Below, piece after piece: positions 1 through 7,998 of a stretch of DNA of 64,000 bases (positions within the stretch are counted from its first letter, which is position 1; each line of letters opens with the position of its first letter). A program made the translations under genes and the position numbers. Under the pieces are notes generated by a model that was not told the DNA's origin, did no database searches, and saw nothing but the letters and a program-made list of their open reading frames with translations. This stretch comes from Solibacillus cecembensis. Lineage in GTDB: Bacteria; Bacillota; Bacilli; Bacillales_A; Planococcaceae. The stretch covers positions 1 to 64,000 of the forward strand of contig NZ_LMBZ01000025.1 of the NCBI RefSeq assembly GCF_001439635.1, written 5' to 3'.

Positions 1-36
1 CAGTCGCCGGTTCAATACCGACAACTGGTTAGATAA
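1..36 (+). CDS. IS3-family transposase OrfB, last 11 codons only (partial)
   Basis: Frame 1 reads QSPVQYRQLVR followed by TAA at 34-36. The SPVQYR tail is typical of the C-terminal end of the integrase-type (rve) domain of IS3-family OrfB transposases, which catalyse DDE cut-and-paste or copy-out transposition. The rest of the gene lies outside the window, so integrity cannot be judged. The call rests on a very short tail plus the IS-end-like sequence that follows. A tRNA 3' end was considered and rejected. Confidence 0.55.
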   Translation, partial: QSPVQYRQLVR

Positions 37-80
37 ATGCTTTTTTGACCTCTGTCTTATATACGGGGGTCAGTCCCCTA
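37..80 (+). mobile_element. Putative right end of an IS3-family insertion sequence
   Basis: The stop codon of the transposase tail is followed by a T-run, TGACCTCTGTC, and GGGGGTCAGTCCCC ending near 79. This is the layout usually seen between an IS3-family orfB and its right inverted repeat (T-rich, then a GGGGTCAGT-type terminus). The left end and target duplication lie outside the window, so the exact boundary is approximate. Confidence 0.45.
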
Positions 81-192
81 TCTTATGGTAGTGCTTTTTT
101 TAATTTCATACGTTTTGCATCGTTTTTAGTAAACGCGTATATGTTCATTTCTTGCTAAATGATTATTTTAGTGAAGATACTAGGTTTAATAA

Positions 193-263
193 TTGAAAAT
201 GGAAATGAAAGTATTATATGATGAATGTATCTATCATATAGTGGTATTGTGAAATAGCGCTAT
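193..263 (+). promoter_or_regulatory. Possible ccpA promoter region with a palindrome
   Basis: A TTGAAA box (193-198) lies 16 bp before TATATG (215-220), a weak sigma-A-like pair. Downstream, ATAGCGCTAT (254-263) is a perfect 10-bp palindrome just ahead of the ccpA ribosome binding site. A CGC core in an A/T palindrome loosely recalls a cre site, which would allow autoregulation, but it does not match the cre consensus well. The rest of 81-192 is AT-rich and shows nothing else I can name. Confidence 0.3.
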
Positions 264-287
264 AAATAAAAAAAGGGGGAGATTTCT

Positions 288-1289
288 TTGACTGTCACAA
301 TTTATGATGTAGCACGTGAAGCAAATGTGTCAATGGCAACGGTTTCTCGAGTAGTAAATGGTAACCAAAATGTAAAGCCAGCAACAAGAAAGAAAGTATT
401 AGATGTTATAGAACGACTAGAGTATCGACCAAATGCTGTGGCGCGCGGTTTGGCAAGTAAAAAAACAACGTCAGTAGGAGTCATCATCCCTGATATTTCG
501 AATAATTTAAATGCGGAGTTAGCGAGAGGGATTGAAGATATCGCAACAATGTACCGCTACAATATTATTTTGGCCAATTCTGATCAAAACGAAGAAAAAG
601 AATTAACACTTTTAGATACAATGCTTGGCAAACAAGTAGATGGTATTGTCATGATGAGTGATGAAGTAACAGCAAATATTCAACGAGCAGTAGATGCATG
701 CTCTGTACCAATCGTTTTAGCGGGCTCCATTAGCTTAACGGAAAAAGTGGCATCGGTTAATATTGATTATTACACGGCAACGTATGAAGCGATTCAATTA
801 TTTATCGAGCATGGCCATAAACGAATTGCATTTGTTTCAGGTCCACTAAAACATACGGTCAATGGTCAGCAAAAATTGCAAGCTTATTTAGATGTGTTAC
901 AAAAGGCTGGAATTGAGCGGGATGATTCGTTAATCGTTGCAGGGAGAGACGCCTATGATGATGGTTTAGAAGGCTGGGAAACGTTAAGCAAGCTAGAAAA
1001 CCCACCAACTGCGATATTTGTAGGAAATGATGAGTTAGCAATGGGACTTGTTCACGGCATGCAAGATAGCGGAAAACAAGTTCCTGAAGATATAGAAGTA
1101 ATTAGCTTTGGCAACTCGAAGCTTGCGCGCATGGTTCGACCACAGCTAACGAGCGTTGTTTTACCGCTTTACGATATCGGAGCAGTCGCGATGCGTTTGT
1201 TAACGAAGTATATGAATAAAGAAGATGTAGAAGAGCAAAAGGTCATTCTGCCACATCGAATCGAAATGCGAGACTCTACTCGAAAATAA
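288..1289 (+). CDS. ccpA: Catabolite control protein A (LacI-family regulator)
   Basis: Global carbon catabolite regulator. With HPr-Ser46-P as corepressor it binds cre sites to repress or activate carbon genes. The 333-aa product has the LacI N-terminal helix-turn-helix (TIYDVAREANVSMATVSRVVNG, about residues 3-24), a hinge helix, and a periplasmic-binding-protein-like effector domain to the end; length matches CcpA (about 332-334). It starts at TTG with AAAGGGGGAG seven bases upstream. In B. subtilis ccpA lies near acuCBA-acsA as here, but here an accessory stretch of about 4.5 kb separates them. A hairpin terminator follows. Another LacI paralogue is possible but unlikely given the near-full-length CcpA character. 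Confidence 0.92.
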   Translation: MTVTIYDVAREANVSMATVSRVVNGNQNVKPATRKKVLDVIERLEYRPNAVARGLASKKTTSVGVIIPDISNNLNAELARGIEDIATMYRYNIILANSDQNEEKELTLLDTMLGKQVDGIVMMSDEVTANIQRAVDACSVPIVLAGSISLTEKVASVNIDYYTATYEAIQLFIEHGHKRIAFVSGPLKHTVNGQQKLQAYLDVLQKAGIERDDSLIVAGRDAYDDGLEGWETLSKLENPPTAIFVGNDELAMGLVHGMQDSGKQVPEDIEVISFGNSKLARMVRPQLTSVVLPLYDIGAVAMRLLTKYMNKEDVEEQKVILPHRIEMRDSTRK

Positions 1290-1297
1290 TGAAACTG

Positions 1298-1333
1298 CCT
1301 ATCCACCAAAATTTAATGTGGGTAGGTTTTTTT
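1298..1333 (+). terminator. Rho-independent terminator after ccpA
   Basis: CCTATCCAC (1298-1306) pairs with GTGGGTAGG (1318-1326, one G-T pair), followed by TTTTTTT. Confidence 0.85.
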
Positions 1334-1464
1334 ATATATCCGTGTTGGTAGCAAACTAGAAAGTCGATGATTGGACTTATATGATTCGTTTTCAATATTG
1401 AAGAGAAATTTTTTGATGCCTATAATTGAATTGACTGATAAAACACGCGATTGGGAGTGGGAAT

Positions 1465-1764
1465 ATGCAGAAAATACACATTGAAAATCAATTAACAGAA
1501 CATGCAAAAAAGGTTAGTCGTATTGGTACTCATGACAAAATGGATGTTTTAAATATTCAACTGCGCGCTGGAGAACAAATCCCTGAACATAATGCGAAAG
1601 ATATTGTTGTCATAAATGTGCAAAAAGGCGAGCTAAAACTTAATGTAGAAGGCGAGGATCATCTTTTAACGAATGATGATTTTTTGATGATGGAACCTTT
1701 AGAAATGCATAGTCTTGAAGCGGTTACAGATGTTAGTGTTATCGTCATGAAAGTACATGTTTGA
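1465..1764 (+). CDS. Small single-domain cupin protein
   Basis: 99-residue protein with a cupin_2-type beta-barrel pattern: G-E-Q-I-P-E-H-N (the first cupin motif, with one His) at about 34-41, KGELKLNVEGEDHLLTNDD in the middle, and M-x-P-L-E-M-H-S-L near 73-81 supplying a second His. Small stand-alone cupins can be metal-dependent enzymes or sensors; the substrate here is unknown. GGGAGTGGGA precedes the ATG. It stands alone between the ccpA terminator and a convergent hairpin, so no operon partner hints at its role. Confidence 0.7.
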   Translation: MQKIHIENQLTEHAKKVSRIGTHDKMDVLNIQLRAGEQIPEHNAKDIVVINVQKGELKLNVEGEDHLLTNDDFLMMEPLEMHSLEAVTDVSVIVMKVHV

Positions 1765-1781
1765 TTGTAGTAAATTGCAGG

Positions 1782-1815
1782 TTCACGCCATTAGGAAGAG
1801 CTATAATGGCGTGAA
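1782..1815. terminator. Perfect hairpin between convergent genes
   Basis: TTCACGCCATTA (1782-1793) and TAATGGCGTGAA (1804-1815) form a perfect 12-bp stem with a 10-nt loop between the cupin gene and the oppositely oriented small gene. The flanking T-tracts are weak, so termination is likely but not certain. Confidence 0.6.
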
Positions 1816-1819
1816 TTAA

Positions 1820-2005
1820 TTATTTATCCCCTTTTTCATTAATCGCAGCAGTTTTTCCAAAGTAAAATGAAACAATTGAAATGATTACCGTTTGAATAAA
1901 ATTCGTTTCTAGATTGCCCATCACCGAAAGGACAAAGAATAAAATTATCGAAACTAACGCAATAATCTTTCTTACTTCCACTAATGAAGTTAGCTTATTT
2001 TTCAT
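1820..2005 (-). CDS. Small membrane protein, phage-type (unknown function)
   Basis: 61-residue protein with a basic N-terminus and two closely spaced hydrophobic stretches (about 13-29 and 37-50), ending in an FYFG motif and a charged tail. Small proteins ending in I-S-F-Y-F-G are common in prophages of Bacillales, so a phage origin is inferred; I cannot assign a function such as holin. An excellent ribosome binding site (GAGGAGGG, about 9 bases from the ATG) supports a real gene despite its size. It lies in the accessory stretch after ccpA. Confidence 0.6.
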   Translation of the reverse strand: MKNKLTSLVEVRKIIALVSIILFFVLSVMGNLETNFIQTVIISIVSFYFGKTAAINEKGDK

Positions 2006-2036
2006 TTGCCAAATCCCTCCTCAGCCTTTTATTCAA

Positions 2037-2116
2037 TTTAACTTGTTTCAGCAATTTTTTTTGTACCGTAAGCAAAGCGACAGGTACAGAAGTCCCCTAC
2101 TTTTATAAGTGGGGGA
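2037..2116 (+). repeat. Partial intergenic repeat, left arm only (copy J)
   Basis: Begins TTTAACTTGTTTCAGCA, matching the left module of the repeat family described at 10566-10702, but the right arm and right module are missing. It contains two local hairpins: GTACC/GGTAC (about 2063-2086) and TCCCCTACTT/AAGTGGGGGA (2093-2116). The second resembles an internal segment of copy B. The rest of 2117-2256 shows nothing I can name. Confidence 0.55.
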
Positions 2117-2256
2117 TGGATGCTAAAAATGAAATTTTATTCTAAAAAAGTTGTAAGTTAAGTAAAATAACCAAATGCGATTACTATCACTATATTGAAA
2201 AATGTCGAATTTTATCACTGATGTTGGAATTCAATTGATGTTACTAATTGGCTAGA

Positions 2257-2286
2257 GAAGCAACCTTAGAATGTTAAGGTTGCTTC
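2257..2286 (+). terminator. Perfect hairpin upstream of the sigma factor gene
   Basis: GAAGCAACCTTA (2257-2268) and TAAGGTTGCTTC (2275-2286) form a perfect 12-bp stem with a 6-nt loop. The following tract is only weakly T-rich. No upstream plus-strand gene ends nearby, so it may be a remnant terminator or an insulator for the operon at 2391. Confidence 0.5.
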
Positions 2287-2390
2287 TTAAAATGGAATAA
2301 AATATTGATAAAATAAAAATGATGTCACAAAACAGCTTTTTGAATTGTTATAAGGGTACAGTCGGCTAATAAATAATAGGAGGTGAGCCT

Positions 2391-2930
2391 ATGGAGGAAA
2401 TAGACATTGAAATAAGATTTATTAATGGTGGAGAAGATGAATTGGAAGAAATAATCAATCTCTACGGTGAAAAACTGCTTCGCTATGCAACGGCAATACT
2501 ATGTGACTATCATGAAGCGGAAAATATTGTACAAGAAGTTTTTCTTTCAGCCTATCAAAATCGAGTGACATTTGATGGTGATAACTTATCCGCATGGTTG
2601 TATAAAATTACATATAATCGCTGTTTAAATCAACTTAAAAAGCGTAAGTTCCTATTTTTTAATGAAATTCGTAGCGAAATCGTTTTACCTGAGAAAGATA
2701 AAGGTTTCAGTGACGAAACGTTTCGTGCGTTACAGAAGCTAAAACCTAAGGAACGTGTTTTAGTATATGGAAGAATTATGGATGGACAAAGTTACGAGAA
2801 ATTAGCTGAGCTAACAGGAACTTCTACAGCTGCATTACGCAAACAATATCAACGGGCCAAAGATAAATTAGTTAAATATCTAAATGTTGAATATGGTAGA
2901 AAGGAGTCTAACTATGGGCAAATTAGATAA
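2391..2930 (+). CDS. ECF-type RNA polymerase sigma factor
   Basis: 179-aa sigma-70-family protein with only regions 2 and 4. Region 2 (about 20-85) carries the helix YHEAENIVQEVFLSAYQN typical of core binding. Region 4 (about 115-165) has a helix-turn-helix: GQSYEKLAELTGTSTAALRKQYQRAK. Directs core polymerase to a small regulon in response to an extracytoplasmic signal, normally held by the membrane partner encoded next. AGGAGGTGA precedes the ATG. The downstream gene begins 17 bases before this stop codon, so the pair is translationally coupled. I could not identify the autoregulatory promoter expected of this class. Confidence 0.88.
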   Translation: MEEIDIEIRFINGGEDELEEIINLYGEKLLRYATAILCDYHEAENIVQEVFLSAYQNRVTFDGDNLSAWLYKITYNRCLNQLKKRKFLFFNEIRSEIVLPEKDKGFSDETFRALQKLKPKERVLVYGRIMDGQSYEKLAELTGTSTAALRKQYQRAKDKLVKYLNVEYGRKESNYGQIR

Positions 2931-4347
2931 GGACGAACAACAAATACATGAAATGTTTTCCGAGATGAAGGTGGATACAAGTAAACTTACAGAACAGGTT
3001 AAAAGTAAATTGCATGAGGAAAGTACCGTTGTACCTGTTAAACAGCATAGACGATGGACGAGGCCGACAGTTGCAGTGATTGTGATGTCATTGATGTTCG
3101 TCGTTGGTGTAACGGCAGCAGCAGTAGGAAATTTTGATTGGTTTATAGAAAGGTTCAACCCTTCTTTCGGTAAGATAATTGAGCCAGTTGAAGCCCAAAT
3201 AGATGACCAAGGAATCCGAATGGAAGTGATTGGTGCCCAAAAATATGATAATCAGGCAATTGTTTACCTATCGTTTCAGGATATAACAGGTCAAAACCGG
3301 TTGACGGAACAGTCTGATTTTAGAGATGGCTTCGATGTGAAAATGCATTCACCAATAAAGGAAGGTGGGGGAAGTGATGAGGCGGTTTCCAGCGTGACAT
3401 GGAGCCAAAAAATGCTTTATTTTAATGAAGATACGAATACGATTTATTATGAGTTTAATATAACAGCTGATCCAAACTCACCATTAACAGATCCACTGGA
3501 AATTGGTAGTTTCCTCGTTTACTTTGATGTAAAATCTTATGACGACGCACCGATTTCCGTAGCGCTTGCAGGTATTGACGGAGCGGAAACGAGATCGATT
3601 GAACAAGAACAAATTTGGGGAGGAAGGAATTTTCCGGATGATTTAAATCCATCAATAGACATACTTGTGCCAGGAAATTATGCAGACATGCCTCATGGTG
3701 AAAAAGATCAATGGGTTTCAGCAATCGGTGTAATGAATGGAAAACTGTATGTGCAAATAGGGAAAGTTTTTGGTAAAGAATTTGGTTCTAGTGATGCCAG
3801 TCTTACTCTAAAAGGTCCGGATGGTAATTTAGAAGAACCCGATTATAGTATAGTATTTCTTACGGATGAGGAAGGTATTGTCCTTGATCCTGTAAATTTC
3901 GTTTATGATGATAATCAGTATAAATATGAAGAATTTGTATTCACTATAAAAGATGAAGATCTTAGTAAATATGCTCTTTATTATAGAGGTTTCTTTTCTT
4001 CAGGGGTTGAAGGTAACTGGAAAGTATCGGCGAATTTAAGCGATACGAATTCTGATTTACGCACTTGGAAAAATGATATTTTAGTTGAAGATTATCTTTT
4101 TGAATATTTAACGCTCAGTCCTTTAGGGTTACAAGTAATCGGTACTTATAAAGGAGAGGATTCCATGGTTAGTGAAATGTTACTTGAAGTTGAAACCGTA
4201 GATGGTATTATTCCATTGGAAGGTGGTTCAGGCGGCCATAGTTCTGAAAAACGTACGTTCGATGCAAGTTGGAATACGAAAGAGCCGCTAGATGTTACGA
4301 AAGCAACAGCGATAATTGTAAATGGTATTCGAATACCGATTAAGTAA
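2914..4347 (+). CDS. DUF4179-type transmembrane anti-sigma factor
   Basis: 477-aa protein with a cytoplasmic N-terminus of about 48 residues, one transmembrane helix (PTVAVIVMSLMFVVGVTAAAV, about 50-70) and a large extracellular domain rich in beta strands. This is the architecture of DUF4179 proteins that sit beside ECF sigma factors and are presumed anti-sigma factors. The longest reading starts 30 bases earlier, but the ATG at 2914 has AAAGGAG at the right distance and overlaps the sigma gene by 17 nt, so it is preferred. The signal sensed by the extracellular part is unknown. Confidence 0.8.
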   Translation: MGKLDKDEQQIHEMFSEMKVDTSKLTEQVKSKLHEESTVVPVKQHRRWTRPTVAVIVMSLMFVVGVTAAAVGNFDWFIERFNPSFGKIIEPVEAQIDDQGIRMEVIGAQKYDNQAIVYLSFQDITGQNRLTEQSDFRDGFDVKMHSPIKEGGGSDEAVSSVTWSQKMLYFNEDTNTIYYEFNITADPNSPLTDPLEIGSFLVYFDVKSYDDAPISVALAGIDGAETRSIEQEQIWGGRNFPDDLNPSIDILVPGNYADMPHGEKDQWVSAIGVMNGKLYVQIGKVFGKEFGSSDASLTLKGPDGNLEEPDYSIVFLTDEEGIVLDPVNFVYDDNQYKYEEFVFTIKDEDLSKYALYYRGFFSSGVEGNWKVSANLSDTNSDLRTWKNDILVEDYLFEYLTLSPLGLQVIGTYKGEDSMVSEMLLEVETVDGIIPLEGGSGGHSSEKRTFDASWNTKEPLDVTKATAIIVNGIRIPIK

Positions 4348-4477
4348 CAAAGTGATTAGTATTACACATACTAGTATAATAAAAACTCCATTTTGATAAC
4401 CAAGATACCCTTGATTTTGGATAGATCAATGGTTTTTAATAATGTAAGTTACTTAACGTTGTACATTCATATTTCCC

Positions 4478-4505
4478 TGTAAAATACTCCCTTATTATGT
4501 ATAAT
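4478..4505 (+). promoter_or_regulatory. Promoter of the S66 peptidase gene
   Basis: A consensus -10 TATAAT (4500-4505) follows a weak -35 TGTAAA (4478-4483) by 16 bp. Transcription starting near 4512 excludes the ATG at 4497 as the start codon and supports the GTG at 4542. Confidence 0.5.
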
Positions 4506-4541
4506 GGTGAGATGAAAATGAATAAGAGGGGGAATGTCATT

Positions 4542-5534
4542 GTGTTAAATTCATTAAAATATGGCGATAAAATTGGTGTTTTTTCGCCTTCTTCAGCAGC
4601 ATCTGTTTCAGCGAAAAAAAGGTATGACAGAGGAAAGGCATTTCTTGAACAAAAAGGTTTTCATATTGTTGAAGGTAATTTAACGGGGAAAAGTGATAAT
4701 TATCGCTCAGGAAGTCCTAAAGAAAGAGCAGAAGAATTAAATCAATTGCTTAGAGATTCGTCCATTTCAATGATTATTTCGATGATAGGTGGTACAAATT
4801 CAAATAGTATATTGCCTTATATTGACTATGATGCATTTAAGCAAACCCCAAAATTAGTTGTTGGTTATTCAGATGCAACCGCTGTTTTACTGGCGCTCTA
4901 TGCAAAAACAGGAATACCGACATACTATGGACCATCGCTTGTTGCTTCTTTTGGTGAGTTTGAGCCGCTCGTTAATGACACATATTCTTATTTTGAAAAG
5001 TATTTTTGTGTTTCTCAAGTAATACCTTATGAACTTGAAATGCCGAAATATTGGTCAGATGAAAAAGTAAACTGGCTAGACTATACCGGAAAAAAGACAT
5101 TATATGAAAATCAATGGCTCGGTATAAATGAGGGGATAGCAGAAGGTCGATTAATTGGTGGAAATAATAATGCAATGTACGGCTTTATTGGCACACCGTA
5201 TTTTCCCGAAATAAAACAAGGCGACATTTTATTAATAGAAGATACTACAAAAGATGCTGCAACAGTTGAGAAAAATCTTGCTATGCTAAAACTTCATGGT
5301 ATTTTTGATAAAGTTTCAGGTATTCTTCTTGGAAAGCATGAACAATATAATGATTTAGGAACTGGACGAAAGCCGCTAGATCTATTATTAGAGCAATTGG
5401 ACGGAAAACATGTACCAATACTCGCGGAATTTGATAGTTGTCATACGCATCCGATGATTCCATTAGCCATTGGTAAAAAGGTGCGAATCGATACATATCA
5501 TAATACTGTTCTCTGTATCGAGGAGTGGTTATAA
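4542..5534 (+). CDS. LD-carboxypeptidase family (S66) serine peptidase
   Basis: 330-aa S66 family protein (LdcA/MccF type). Family members cleave tetrapeptide L,D bonds in recycled peptidoglycan or inactivate microcin C-like aminoacyl nucleotides. Visible hallmarks: N-terminal GDKIGVFSPSS, nucleophile Ser in VVGYSD, the GGNNNAMYGFIGTPYFP segment with the catalytic Glu in LLIED, and the His in CHTHPMIPLAIG. GTG at 4542 is preferred over ATG at 4497 because GAGGGGGA lies just upstream and the -10 box overlaps 4497. Context (solitary, beside an ECF pair) does not decide between the two roles. Confidence 0.82.
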   Translation: MLNSLKYGDKIGVFSPSSAASVSAKKRYDRGKAFLEQKGFHIVEGNLTGKSDNYRSGSPKERAEELNQLLRDSSISMIISMIGGTNSNSILPYIDYDAFKQTPKLVVGYSDATAVLLALYAKTGIPTYYGPSLVASFGEFEPLVNDTYSYFEKYFCVSQVIPYELEMPKYWSDEKVNWLDYTGKKTLYENQWLGINEGIAEGRLIGGNNNAMYGFIGTPYFPEIKQGDILLIEDTTKDAATVEKNLAMLKLHGIFDKVSGILLGKHEQYNDLGTGRKPLDLLLEQLDGKHVPILAEFDSCHTHPMIPLAIGKKVRIDTYHNTVLCIEEWL

Positions 5535-5570
5535 TGGCTAGACATTCCTGCTAACTACATACCGAAAGAA

Positions 5571-5614
5571 AACGCCTTTACCTCATCAATTGTTAATGTG
5601 GTAAAAGCGTTTTA
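5571..5614. terminator. Bidirectional terminator between convergent genes
   Basis: AACGCCTTTACC (5571-5582) pairs with GGTAAAAGCGTT (5600-5611, one mismatch), with A-rich sequence before and T-rich sequence after. Serves the S66 peptidase and, on the other strand, the universal stress protein gene. Confidence 0.7.
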
Positions 5615-5632
5615 TTAATATTCATTTTGTAA

Positions 5633-6046
5633 TTATTTCACCAATAAAGTAGAGCAATTAGCATTTTTCGATACATATGTACTCACACTGCCAAATACCA
5701 TTTCATGCATCGGGTTTAACCCGCGACATCCGATGACAACTAAATCTACTTTATTGTCATTCGCATAGTTTGAAATCATGCGACCTGCATGACCATGGGC
5801 AATAATAACTTTATAGTTGGAATGATTATTTTTAATAAATTCTTCCTCACGGGCAAACTTAGTGCGGTATTCTTGCTCTAAATTATCTAAAGTACCCGCG
5901 TGTACAGCTTGAGAAGTAATGCCTTCTGTTGAAATAACTGAAATAATTTCAATTAGTGAATCAGCTGCTGCAATATTTACCGCATCCTGTACAGCACGAA
6001 ATGAATTATCAGACCCATCAACTGCAAGTAAAATATGTTTATACAT
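5633..6046 (-). CDS. Universal stress protein, UspA family
   Basis: 137-aa single-domain Usp. Shows the N-terminal ILLAVDGSDNS strand-loop and the C-terminal nucleotide-binding signature GCRG-x9-GS (GCRGLNPMHEMVFGSVS), so it is expected to bind ATP and dimerise. Usp proteins support survival in stress or stationary phase; the specific trigger is unknown. AGGGGGT precedes the ATG. It is monocistronic, facing the S66 peptidase gene. A second Usp is at 36615-37061. Confidence 0.88.
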   Translation of the reverse strand: MYKHILLAVDGSDNSFRAVQDAVNIAAADSLIEIISVISTEGITSQAVHAGTLDNLEQEYRTKFAREEEFIKNNHSNYKVIIAHGHAGRMISNYANDNKVDLVVIGCRGLNPMHEMVFGSVSTYVSKNANCSTLLVK

Positions 6047-6124
6047 GAAAAAACCCCCTAATCTATTATGATGTTATTATAGTACAATGTTTAATATTTG
6101 GGGGGCATTCTACTTTTTTTAACT

Positions 6125-6161
6125 AAAAAGCTATACATTCTTTGTCTAAAGAGTGTATAGC
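6125..6161 (-). terminator. Terminator of the acuABC operon
   Basis: On the minus strand GCTATACACTCTTT pairs with AAAGAATGTATAGC around a short loop (6130-6161), followed by TTTTT. Confidence 0.85.
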
Positions 6162-6171
6162 CAGTTAATTA

Positions 6172-7335
6172 TTATGGTCGATTTTTTTCAGTACGAATCA
6201 TATGTAATGCCTTCGCAAGCATTTGTGCATTTTTCTCTTGGATTTCCGCCTTTCGAGGAATCGCTTCATAGAGTGGAAAGGGATCATTCCAAGTTGGAAT
6301 AAGTGGCACTGGAGATTCAGCTTGCCATTTGTCTAGCCAAGCTTGTGGTAAAGGTCCAACAGGTTCTTGTTGATCCGTCATTTCCGTCCAAATATAAGAC
6401 CATGCCCGAGGAACAACGCGCCAAATGTCATAACCACCACCACCAACTGCAATCCATCGCCCACCACAATATTCGTGTGCGAGCTTATGCGCGAGTTTTG
6501 GAATTTCTTTATAAATATTCATCGTACCGTATAAGTGTGTAAGCGGATCGAAATAATGGGCATCTGCGCCATTTTGAGTGAGTACCACATCCGGTTTGAA
6601 AAATTCGAATACTTCACGCATGGATTGTTCGTATATTTCTAGGAAACTTTCATCCTCGGTAAATGCATCTACTGGAAAGTTAAAAGAAGTGCCATAGCCT
6701 TCCCCATTGCCACGCTCCGTAATATTTCCTGTCCCTGGAAATAAATAACGACCTGTTTCATGAATGGACAATGTACAAACATTAGGATCATCATAAAATG
6801 ACCATTGTACCCCGTCCCCATGATGTGCGTCGGTATCCACATATAAAACACGTAAACCGTATTTTTCTTGAATGTATTTTATAGCAACGCTGCTGTCATT
6901 ATAAATACAAAATCCAGAAGCTCGGCCACGGAAACCATGATGTAAACCTCCGCCAAGATTAAGTGCGTGCTGTGCTTTCCCTTGCAAAACATAATCCACT
7001 GCTTGAAGTGTGCCTCCCACAAGCAGTGCGCTTGCCTCATGCATATTCGGAAACATCGGTGTATCCTCCGTCCCAATACCAAAAGGCTCCCCTTGTTTAG
7101 CAGTTAACTCTCCGTGACCCGCTTTTTTGACGATTTCAATATATTGGGGATCATGCGCCAGTGCTATTTCTTCATCTGTAGCCATGCGTGCAGGAATAAT
7201 ATCGTCCTCGTTCAATGCATGAATATTTTTTAATAGATCAATTGTTAAGTGTAGTCGTTTATGGTTGAATGGGTGTGTGTCCGAAAATTTGTAATTTAAC
7301 TGGTCTGGCGAATAAACGAAAACCGCTTTTTTCAT
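6172..7335 (-). CDS. acuC: Acetoin utilisation protein AcuC, lysine deacetylase
   Basis: 387-aa histone-deacetylase-family enzyme, the same length as B. subtilis AcuC, which deacetylates and reactivates acetyl-CoA synthetase. Zn/catalytic motifs are visible: LNLGGGLHHGF (His-His pair), YVDTDAHHGDGVQ (metal Asp and His), and GADAHYFDPLTHL. Third gene of acuA-acuB-acuC; its ATG overlaps the acuB stop by four bases (ATGA), indicating coupling. Faces away from acsA, whose product is its substrate. Confidence 0.93.
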   Translation of the reverse strand: MKKAVFVYSPDQLNYKFSDTHPFNHKRLHLTIDLLKNIHALNEDDIIPARMATDEEIALAHDPQYIEIVKKAGHGELTAKQGEPFGIGTEDTPMFPNMHEASALLVGGTLQAVDYVLQGKAQHALNLGGGLHHGFRGRASGFCIYNDSSVAIKYIQEKYGLRVLYVDTDAHHGDGVQWSFYDDPNVCTLSIHETGRYLFPGTGNITERGNGEGYGTSFNFPVDAFTEDESFLEIYEQSMREVFEFFKPDVVLTQNGADAHYFDPLTHLYGTMNIYKEIPKLAHKLAHEYCGGRWIAVGGGGYDIWRVVPRAWSYIWTEMTDQQEPVGPLPQAWLDKWQAESPVPLIPTWNDPFPLYEAIPRKAEIQEKNAQMLAKALHMIRTEKNRP

Positions 7336-7973
7336 AGTGTGACGCCAGGAAGATTTGGCCAGAGTACATTGTAGCCTTGCTGACGTAAATCTTCAATAAT
7401 GGAAAGTGGGTTAATTACTTGTAATCGGACACTTAAAATACGCGTAGTTGTACTTTCACCATCAGGGTAGACTAAAACACTTAACACATTGGCTTTATGA
7501 TCATGAAATATTTTCGAGACTTCAAATAACATTCCGGGTTTGTCTGTGACGCGAATATCAATTTTTGAGCCGGGTTTATGGGCGCCAGTTAATTCGATAT
7601 ACGTGTAAAGCAAATCCGTTGTTGTGACGATACCTACGAGCTCACCTGCTGTCACAATCGGCATGCAACTGATTTTGGACTCATAAAAAGTCAAAGCAAT
7701 TTCCTCGACAAAATCTAAAGGATGCCCAACAATTGGATTTTTTGTCATTATGCTGTCAATTGGTGCATCAAATAATGAAGAATTTGGCTCCTCACGAGTG
7801 GGTAAAACATTTTTAATATCGCGTTCTGTAATAATACCGATTACGCATTTTTTCTCGTCAATAATCGGTAAATGGCGGATTTTGTGCTCTCGCATTAATT
7901 GAGATGCTTCTCGAATTGTATTGTTAGGCGATAGTGTATGTATTTCAGTGTTCATAATTTCTTCGACAATCAT
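7332..7973 (-). CDS. acuB: AcuB, CBS-pair and ACT-domain protein
   Basis: 213-aa protein with two N-terminal CBS motifs (about 1-60 and 75-130) followed by an ACT domain (about 138-210, beginning KIDIRVTDKPGMLFEVSKIF). CBS pairs bind adenine nucleotides, so AcuB probably senses energy state and tunes the AcuA/AcuC cycle; the exact role is not established. AAAGGGGA precedes the ATG. Second gene of the operon. Confidence 0.9.
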   Translation of the reverse strand: MIVEEIMNTEIHTLSPNNTIREASQLMREHKIRHLPIIDEKKCVIGIITERDIKNVLPTREEPNSSLFDAPIDSIMTKNPIVGHPLDFVEEIALTFYESKISCMPIVTAGELVGIVTTTDLLYTYIELTGAHKPGSKIDIRVTDKPGMLFEVSKIFHDHKANVLSVLVYPDGESTTTRILSVRLQVINPLSIIEDLRQQGYNVLWPNLPGVTL

Positions 7974-7998
7974 TTTTCAATCCCCTTTGTGATAAGAA

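Noticed and set aside
1..36. A tRNA 3' end (GCCGG-TTCAATA-CCGAC looks like a T-arm)
   Set aside because: The stem has a mismatch, no CCA or matching acceptor strand is visible, and the same bases read as a typical IS3-family transposase C-terminus with an IS-end-like sequence after it.
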